A DNA stretch of 18,109 nt, taken from assembly GCA_037440525.1 (NCBI GenBank), contig JBBITW010000058.1, forward strand, positions 1 through 18,109, read 5' to 3'. The position numbers were made by a program, and so were the translations under genes. The DNA comes from JBBITW01 sp037440525 (GTDB taxonomy: Bacteria; Desulfobacterota; BSN033; UBA1163). Below, piece by piece: positions 14,289 through 18,109 of the stretch. The notes beneath the pieces were generated by a model that saw nothing but the letters and a program-made list of their open reading frames with translations, did no database searches and was not told the DNA's origin. Numbering within the stretch: the first letter of the stretch is position 1; the number at the start of each line of letters is the position of its first letter.

Positions 14289-14344
14289 CTTTCACAAAGC
14301 CTTTTTAAATTGATTTTGAATATGGATTGGAAGAAATGATCTTC

Positions 14345-14385
14345 AATCAATATCTACAATAAAATTACCATATAAGATATTGATT
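14345..14385. promoter_or_regulatory. 11-bp perfect inverted repeat upstream of uppS
   Basis: AATCAATATCT (14345-14355) and AGATATTGATT (14375-14385) are perfect inverted repeats 19 bp apart, 57-97 bp before the uppS start. On the - strand a TTGAAA box overlaps the upstream arm. The dyad could be an operator or simply a hairpin; a good -10 box at the right spacing is lacking. Confidence 0.35.
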
Positions 14386-14438
14386 TTCAATTGGGAGGCT
14401 TAAAGAATCTTTTAAAGATAAAGTAAATAAGGAAGGAT

Positions 14439-14470
14439 AAAGGGGGAAAAAAGAAATACTTCTCCCCTTT
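14439..14470 (-). terminator. Possible terminator after the ferredoxin gene
   Basis: AAAGGGG (with an extra G; from 14439) pairs with CCCCTTT (14464-14470) about an A-rich loop, directly after the ferredoxin stop. Read on the - strand it is followed only by TTTATCCTTCC, a poor T-tract, so termination may be partial. Confidence 0.4.
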
Positions 14471-14474
14471 CACC

Positions 14475-14642
14475 CTATTTTTCTATTATTGCCTCTACAG
14501 GACATACCTCAACACATGTTCCACACTCTGTACATTTTTCTTCTTTTATTACATATGGTTCCCCTTCTTCAATTGCTTCGGATGGGCATTCCTCTGCACA
14601 GGTTCCACAAGCGACACATTCATCAGTAATCAAATAGGCCAC
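14475..14642 (-). CDS. Small 2x[4Fe-4S] ferredoxin
   Basis: A soluble low-potential electron carrier of 55 residues. Two cluster motifs are intact: C9, C12, C15 and C19-P (ECVACGTCAEECP) and C37, C40, C43 and C47-P (KCTECGTCVEVCP), typical of clostridial-type bacterial ferredoxins. I chose the GTG at 14642: it follows a strong AAAGGAGGTGA six bases upstream and gives the family start (M/V)AYLITDEC. An in-frame ATG at 14663 would put the ribosome site inside the gene. It sits between frr and uppS, genes that are usually adjacent, so it is an insertion in a conserved operon. Its redox partners are unknown; the presence of such a ferredoxin fits an anaerobe. Confidence 0.92.
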   Translation of the reverse strand: MAYLITDECVACGTCAEECPSEAIEEGEPYVIKEEKCTECGTCVEVCPVEAIIEK

Positions 14643-14782
14643 TTCATTCACCTCCTTTATCAAGAAATTTTCTGCAATTCACACACTTTACTTCAGAATT
14701 TAACCATCCCTTCCTTTCTGCCGGAAGGAGTGCTCAACCTATGTCTGAATTCTATGCTCTATTGTCTGAATCAAAGTGATAT

Positions 14783-15340
14783 TTATATCTCCATGATCTC
14801 TTTCTCTTTGGCGGAAACCACTTCGTCCACTCTTTCAATAAATTTATCTGTGGATTTCTGAATTTTATCCATCAACTGGTGAAGCCTGTCCTGGGAGATC
14901 TTTTTATTCTTTTCCAGACCTTTGAGTTGATCATTGGCATCTCTTCGAATGTTTCTGAGGGCTACCTTCGCACCTTCAGCCATCTTTCTTACGACCTTCA
15001 CTAGCTCCTTTCGGCGTTCTTCAGTGAGTCTCGGGATTGTGATCCGAATAGTTTTTCCATCGCTTATTGGTGTTAAACCAAGTTCTGATTTAAGAATTGC
15101 CTTTTCAATCTCGGCTGTAATTGTGCTATCCCATGGTTGAATTGTGATGAGCCTCGGCTCCGGGATGGCTAAGTTGGCAACTTGATTAAGCGGTGTGGGA
15201 GTTCCATAATATTCAACCCTGATATCATCAAGAAGGGCCAAAGAAGCCCTCCCTGTCCTTACCTTATTAAAATCTGTTTTTAGTGTGCTGAGGGTTTTCT
15301 CCATCTTTGCCTCGGCATCTTTGACAACCTTATCTTCCAT
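14783..15340 (-). CDS. frr: Ribosome recycling factor
   Basis: Splits the post-termination ribosome together with EF-G. The 185 residues are the normal length. Characteristic segments are KTDFNKVRTGRASLALLDDIRVEYYGTPTPLNQVANLAIPEPRLITIQPWD in the N-terminal and beta domain, and PRLTEERRKELVKVVRKMAEGAKVALRNIRRDANDQLK in the helical bundle. It starts 3 bp after the pyrH stop behind a GAGGGGGTAGG ribosome site, the usual pyrH-frr arrangement. Confidence 0.98.
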   Translation of the reverse strand: MEDKVVKDAEAKMEKTLSTLKTDFNKVRTGRASLALLDDIRVEYYGTPTPLNQVANLAIPEPRLITIQPWDSTITAEIEKAILKSELGLTPISDGKTIRITIPRLTEERRKELVKVVRKMAEGAKVALRNIRRDANDQLKGLEKNKKISQDRLHQLMDKIQKSTDKFIERVDEVVSAKEKEIMEI

Positions 15341-15343
15341 TAC

Positions 15344-16060
15344 CTACCCCCTCACTTTCGTTCCTACTTTTTCCCCTAATATGACACGCTTTATATTTCC
15401 TGATTTCTTCAAATTGAAGACAATTACAGGAATCTTATAATCCATACACAGGGAGATGGCCGTGGCATCCATTACTCTTAACTGTTTCTTAAGAAGATCG
15501 AGATATGTTATTTCTTCAAATTTCTTTGCTCCTTTATGAATAAGAGGGTCCTTATCGTATATGCCATCAACCTTTGTTGCCTTAAGAATTACATCTGCTC
15601 CAATTTCCATAGCCCTGAGAGAAGCGGTGGTATCGGTGGTGAAGAAGGGATTTCCTGTTCCGGCAGCAAATATTACTACACGACCCTTCTCAAGATGACG
15701 GACTGCCCTTCTTCTGATATAAGGTTCAGCAAGCTCGCGCATCTCAATAGCTGTCTGAACTCTTGTCGGAACGCCGATCTTTTCAAGTGCATCCTGGAGG
15801 GCGAGAGCATTTAGGACGGTGGCTAACATCCCCATATAGTCAGCAGATACACGGTCCATTCCATTTGAACTGGCAGCTACTCCACGGAATATGTTTCCTC
15901 CTCCAATGACAACTGCCACTTCCACTCCCATCATTTTTATTTCCTTGATCTCCCGGGCTATTTGCTGCATGACCTTGGGATCGATCCCGTAATCGCCATC
16001 CCCTGTCAAAACCTCTCCACTGATTTTTAGGAGGATTCTTTTATATTTTCGTCTTTTCAT
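15344..16060 (-). CDS. pyrH: Uridylate kinase (UMP kinase)
   Basis: Phosphorylates UMP to UDP in pyrimidine nucleotide synthesis; the bacterial enzyme is a hexamer of the amino-acid-kinase fold, not related to eukaryotic UMP/CMP kinase. The 238 residues are full length. Motifs are LKISGEVLTG at the N-terminus, VAVVIGGGNIFRG, DYMGMLATVLNALALQDALE, FAAGTGNPFFTTDT, and the ATKVDGIYDKDP segment. An 80-bp AT-rich gap separates it from tsf; the ATG lacks a strong Shine-Dalgarno (upstream TATAAATCCTC). Confidence 0.98.
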   Translation of the reverse strand: MKRRKYKRILLKISGEVLTGDGDYGIDPKVMQQIAREIKEIKMMGVEVAVVIGGGNIFRGVAASSNGMDRVSADYMGMLATVLNALALQDALEKIGVPTRVQTAIEMRELAEPYIRRRAVRHLEKGRVVIFAAGTGNPFFTTDTTASLRAMEIGADVILKATKVDGIYDKDPLIHKGAKKFEEITYLDLLKKQLRVMDATAISLCMDYKIPVIVFNLKKSGNIKRVILGEKVGTKVRG

Positions 16061-16140
16061 GAGGATTTATAATTTAGAGAAGCCCTCTTTTTTTAATATA
16101 AAAATACCTTTTGAGACTTTTCTTAACTCTAATGAGTGGA

Positions 16141-16761
16141 TTATTTCGATGATGATTGCTGGGACAATCCTTCTCCCAACTGGAACCTTGCGAACCTTCT
16201 AATCGTTATATTTTCCCCTAACTTGGCGACAACAGAGTCAAGGACATCTTTAACTGAAAGATCCTGGTCCTTTATATAAGTCTGTTCTAATAGACATACC
16301 TCGGAGAAAAACCTTTCCAATTTACCTTCTACGATCTTATCAATAACCTTTTCAGGTTTTCCAGATTCCAGTGCTTGAATGCGATATATCTCCTTCTCCT
16401 TTTCTATCACTTCAGGTGGAATATCATCCCTTTTAATGTACTGGGGATTGGCAGCAGCGATCTGCATGGCAATATTCTTAACAAATGATTGAAATTCCTC
16501 AGTTCTTGCTACAAAATCCGTTTCACAATTGACCTCCACGAGCACTCCCATTTTCCCGCCCGAATGAATATAAGAGGCTACAAGACCATCGGTAGCGATT
16601 CTTCCTGCCTTTTTTGCAGCAGTAGCCAATCCTTTGCGCCTTAAGTAATCAATAGCCAAATTGATATCTCCTCTTGCCTCTTTCAGGGCAGTCTTGCAGT
16701 CTATCACTCCTGCTCCTGTCCTCTGCCTTAAATCCTTTACCAAATCGATCGATATTTCCAT
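16141..16761 (-). CDS. tsf: Elongation factor Ts (short form)
   Basis: Guanine-nucleotide exchange factor for EF-Tu. At 206 residues it is the short version (E. coli has 283), lacking part of the core repeat, as in many non-enterobacterial lineages. The N-terminal UBA-like domain carries RTGAGVIDCKTALKEA (14-29). The core has NCETDFVART (78-87), where T81-D82-F83 contacts the magnesium site of EF-Tu. It begins 6 bp after the rpsB stop, with GGAGGAA inside the acidic tail codons of rpsB serving as the ribosome site. Confidence 0.97.
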   Translation of the reverse strand: MEISIDLVKDLRQRTGAGVIDCKTALKEARGDINLAIDYLRRKGLATAAKKAGRIATDGLVASYIHSGGKMGVLVEVNCETDFVARTEEFQSFVKNIAMQIAAANPQYIKRDDIPPEVIEKEKEIYRIQALESGKPEKVIDKIVEGKLERFFSEVCLLEQTYIKDQDLSVKDVLDSVVAKLGENITIRRFARFQLGEGLSQQSSSK

Positions 16762-16767
16762 TAGAGA

Positions 16768-17589
16768 CTATTCCTCCTCTAATTCTTCCTCAAATTCTTC
16801 TTCATCAATCTCTTCTACTTCTTCCATCCCTTCTTCAGGTAAGGGCTGTGTCTCTGGTGGTATAACCTTTTCCTCACGGGGTTCCTCCATCTGCAGTTGT
16901 TTTTCGTATAGCTGTCTCCCTTCAATTACAGCATCTGCAATCTTTGAGGTAAAAAGGCTGATTGCCCTGATGGCATCATCATTTCCAGGAATCACATAGT
17001 CCACATCTTCTGGATTACAATTGGTATCAACAATTCCGATGGATGGGATACCAATCTTTCTCGCCTCTCTTACAGCAATCCTCTCTTTCTTAGGGTCAAT
17101 GACAAAAATTGCCCCTGGCAGTCTGTCCATATTTTTTATTCCACCGAGGGATTTTTCAAGCCTGCTTCGTTCCTTTTCTAATTCCATGACTTCCTTTTTC
17201 GGTAAAAGATTATAAATCTCTTCGTTCTTCATCGCTTCAAGTTTATTGAGTCTATCAATAGATCGTTTAATGGTCTGGAAATTTGTTAACATACCTCCAA
17301 GCCAGCGGTGGTTGACATAAAACATTCCACATCTGGTGGCCTGTTCCTGAATTGTTTCCTGAGCCTGTTTTTTTGTCCCAACAAAGAGGATGTATTCACC
17401 TTTTGAAGCCACATCACGAATGAATTGGTAGGCTTCCTTAAAGAACTGGACTGTCTTTTGAAGGTCAATAATATAAATTCCATTTCTTGCCCCAAAGATG
17501 TAAGGCTTCATCTTCGGGTCCCAGCGTTTCGTTTCATGTCCAAAATGAACCCCTGCCTCCAGGAGTTCCTTCATTGTTATATTTGACAT
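16768..17589 (-). CDS. rpsB: 30S ribosomal protein S2
   Basis: A protein of the small ribosomal subunit. The body (1-232) is standard, with MKELLEAGVHFGHETKRWDPKMKPYIFGARNGIYIIDLQKT, HRWLGGMLTNFQTIKRS and PGAIFVIDPKKERIAVREARKLG-like sequence. Residues 234-273 form a low-complexity acidic tail ending in ...EEEFEEELEEE. The start follows a good GGAGG six bases upstream. It is first in the rpsB-tsf pair, which is often autoregulated by S2 through the leader; see 17590-17667. Confidence 0.98.
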   Translation of the reverse strand: MSNITMKELLEAGVHFGHETKRWDPKMKPYIFGARNGIYIIDLQKTVQFFKEAYQFIRDVASKGEYILFVGTKKQAQETIQEQATRCGMFYVNHRWLGGMLTNFQTIKRSIDRLNKLEAMKNEEIYNLLPKKEVMELEKERSRLEKSLGGIKNMDRLPGAIFVIDPKKERIAVREARKIGIPSIGIVDTNCNPEDVDYVIPGNDDAIRAISLFTSKIADAVIEGRQLYEKQLQMEEPREEKVIPPETQPLPEEGMEEVEEIDEEEFEEELEEE

Positions 17590-17667
17590 CTAAACCTCCA
17601 ATTTGCTTCCATTTTCCCTCCACTTAATAGAAATTTCTCATTTCCCTCTATAAATTATGAGGGAAAA
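17590..17667 (-). promoter_or_regulatory. rpsB leader with two mutually exclusive hairpins
   Basis: On the - strand, UUUUCCCUC (17667-17659) can pair with GAGGGAAA (17648-17641, 8 bp, 10-nt loop) or with the second copy GAGGGAAAA (17620-17612, 9 bp). The two pairings cannot coexist. Between the copies is a 10-bp palindrome (AGAAATTTCT, 17629-17638). The second copy ends 12 bases before the GGAGG ribosome site (17595-17599). A control role, such as S2 binding, is inferred from this geometry and from known S2 autoregulation elsewhere. Confidence 0.5.
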
Positions 17668-18109
17668 CTTATAAAAGAGCCAATAAACTTCTTTGTTAAC
17701 ACATGATAGGTTTTTTTTCAAGAGAGAGATAAAGAGTCCTGGAAAATACTTGAAAGACTGGGGAGGTAGGGTTCAAAACCCTTCAAATGCGGGTACTTAG
17801 AGATTAAATTGCTAACAAACGTGTAAGAGAAAATCAAGCATTTTCAGGGTATTAATCAATAGTGCCAAACTATTAAAGGTATCCGCTCGAAGGCTTTTTC
17901 ACCCTACCTCCCCAGTCTATAAGATTCGTTTTAAATATTTTTTCAGAGACCTTAGAGATAGAAGAGTTTGGTTACAATTTTATGGATAGTAAACCAGGGA
18001 GGCTAATGGAAAAGAAGTGATTTTCTTTAAGATGTTGTTATTTCTTAGTGTAATGCATCGCTGAAGCGGGGAATTTAGTGATCTGGCAGGGATGTCTGAG
18101 AAAATCTTA
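17668..18109. other. Gene-free region upstream of the rpsB operon
   Basis: No supportable gene on either strand. A promoter for rpsB must lie here. TATAAG near 17670-17675 on the - strand is a fair -10 box but has no good -35 at normal spacing. The rest is the inverted-repeat element at 17735-17950 and unassigned AT-rich sequence to the window end. Confidence 0.5.
17735..17950. repeat. Inverted-repeat element, copy B of the dispersed palindromic repeat
   Basis: GACTGGGGAGGTAGGGT (17756-17772) and ACCCTACCTCCCCAGTC (17901-17917) are perfect 17-bp inverted repeats. Similarity continues outward (CTGGAAAATACTTGAAA against CTGAAAAAATATTTAAA on the other strand) and inward (CCCTTCAAATGCGG against its counterpart at 17882-17895), giving arms of roughly 50-60 bp around a ~100-bp centre with no gene. 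Copy A at 9251-9335 has the same arms almost abutting. Confidence 0.65.

Noticed and set aside
14643..14663. ATG start for the ferredoxin at 14663
   Set aside because: It would place the strong AAAGGAGGTGA ribosome site inside the coding region and add residues not typical of the family.
14709..14728. CCTTCC/GGAAGG hairpin between frr and the ferredoxin gene as a terminator
   Set aside because: The stem is only 6 bp and no T-run follows on the - strand.
17990..18109. Possible start of a + strand gene near GGGAGGCTAATG
   Set aside because: The frame closes after three codons (ATG GAA AAG AAG TGA), and no other frame to the window end looks coding.

Overview
The window joins an AT-rich mobile island (about 1-4750, genes on the + strand) to a block of conserved chromosomal genes (4751-17589, all on the - strand). 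It looks like a Gram-negative bacterium of the Desulfobacterota/Deltaproteobacteria type. The clues are the order rpsB-tsf-pyrH-frr-uppS-cdsA-dxr-rseP-tsaB, the cluster ilvB-ilvN-psd-pssA, a DUF465 protein, a short EF-Ts, a small 2x[4Fe-4S] ferredoxin, and dispersed GTCATTGC/GGAATGAC-type repeats between genes. The lineage is an inference from gene order and protein style only.

Island (1-4750). The tail of an excisionase-like helix-turn-helix protein is followed by radC, a restriction endonuclease with an EcoRII-C-like domain, an amino-type DNA methyltransferase and a large serine recombinase. Gaps are 6 bp or less and two junctions are ATGA overlaps, so this is probably one operon. The recombinase frame runs on through a complete, oppositely oriented tRNA-Asn gene into the 3' end of pssA, so its natural end is probably near 4500-4540. 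A 20-bp near-copy of the tRNA 3' end (18/20) lies 201 bp from the real one and suggests an attachment site. Between the two copies are the tRNA terminator and a 131-nt stretch that can form five fully nested helices.

Phospholipid and branched-chain amino acid cluster (4885-8919, - strand). A DUF465 gene, ilvB and ilvN (acetolactate synthase), psd and pssA. PssA and Psd, with CdsA further along, give the full route from phosphatidic acid to phosphatidylethanolamine.

Repeat-rich spacer (8920-9523). It holds no gene. It contains a 229-bp element with terminal inverted repeats, a 23-bp tandem repeat, and one copy of a palindromic repeat that reappears upstream of rpsB.

Translation and envelope cluster (9524-17589, - strand). 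Transcription order is rpsB, tsf, pyrH, frr, a ferredoxin gene, uppS, cdsA, dxr, rseP, tsaB: ribosome and elongation factor, UMP kinase, ribosome recycling, isoprenoid carrier and phospholipid precursors, site-2 protease and tRNA t6A modification. The rpsB leader can form two mutually exclusive hairpins, a candidate regulatory switch. The last 520 bp (17590-18109) hold this leader and an inverted-repeat element, with no supportable gene.
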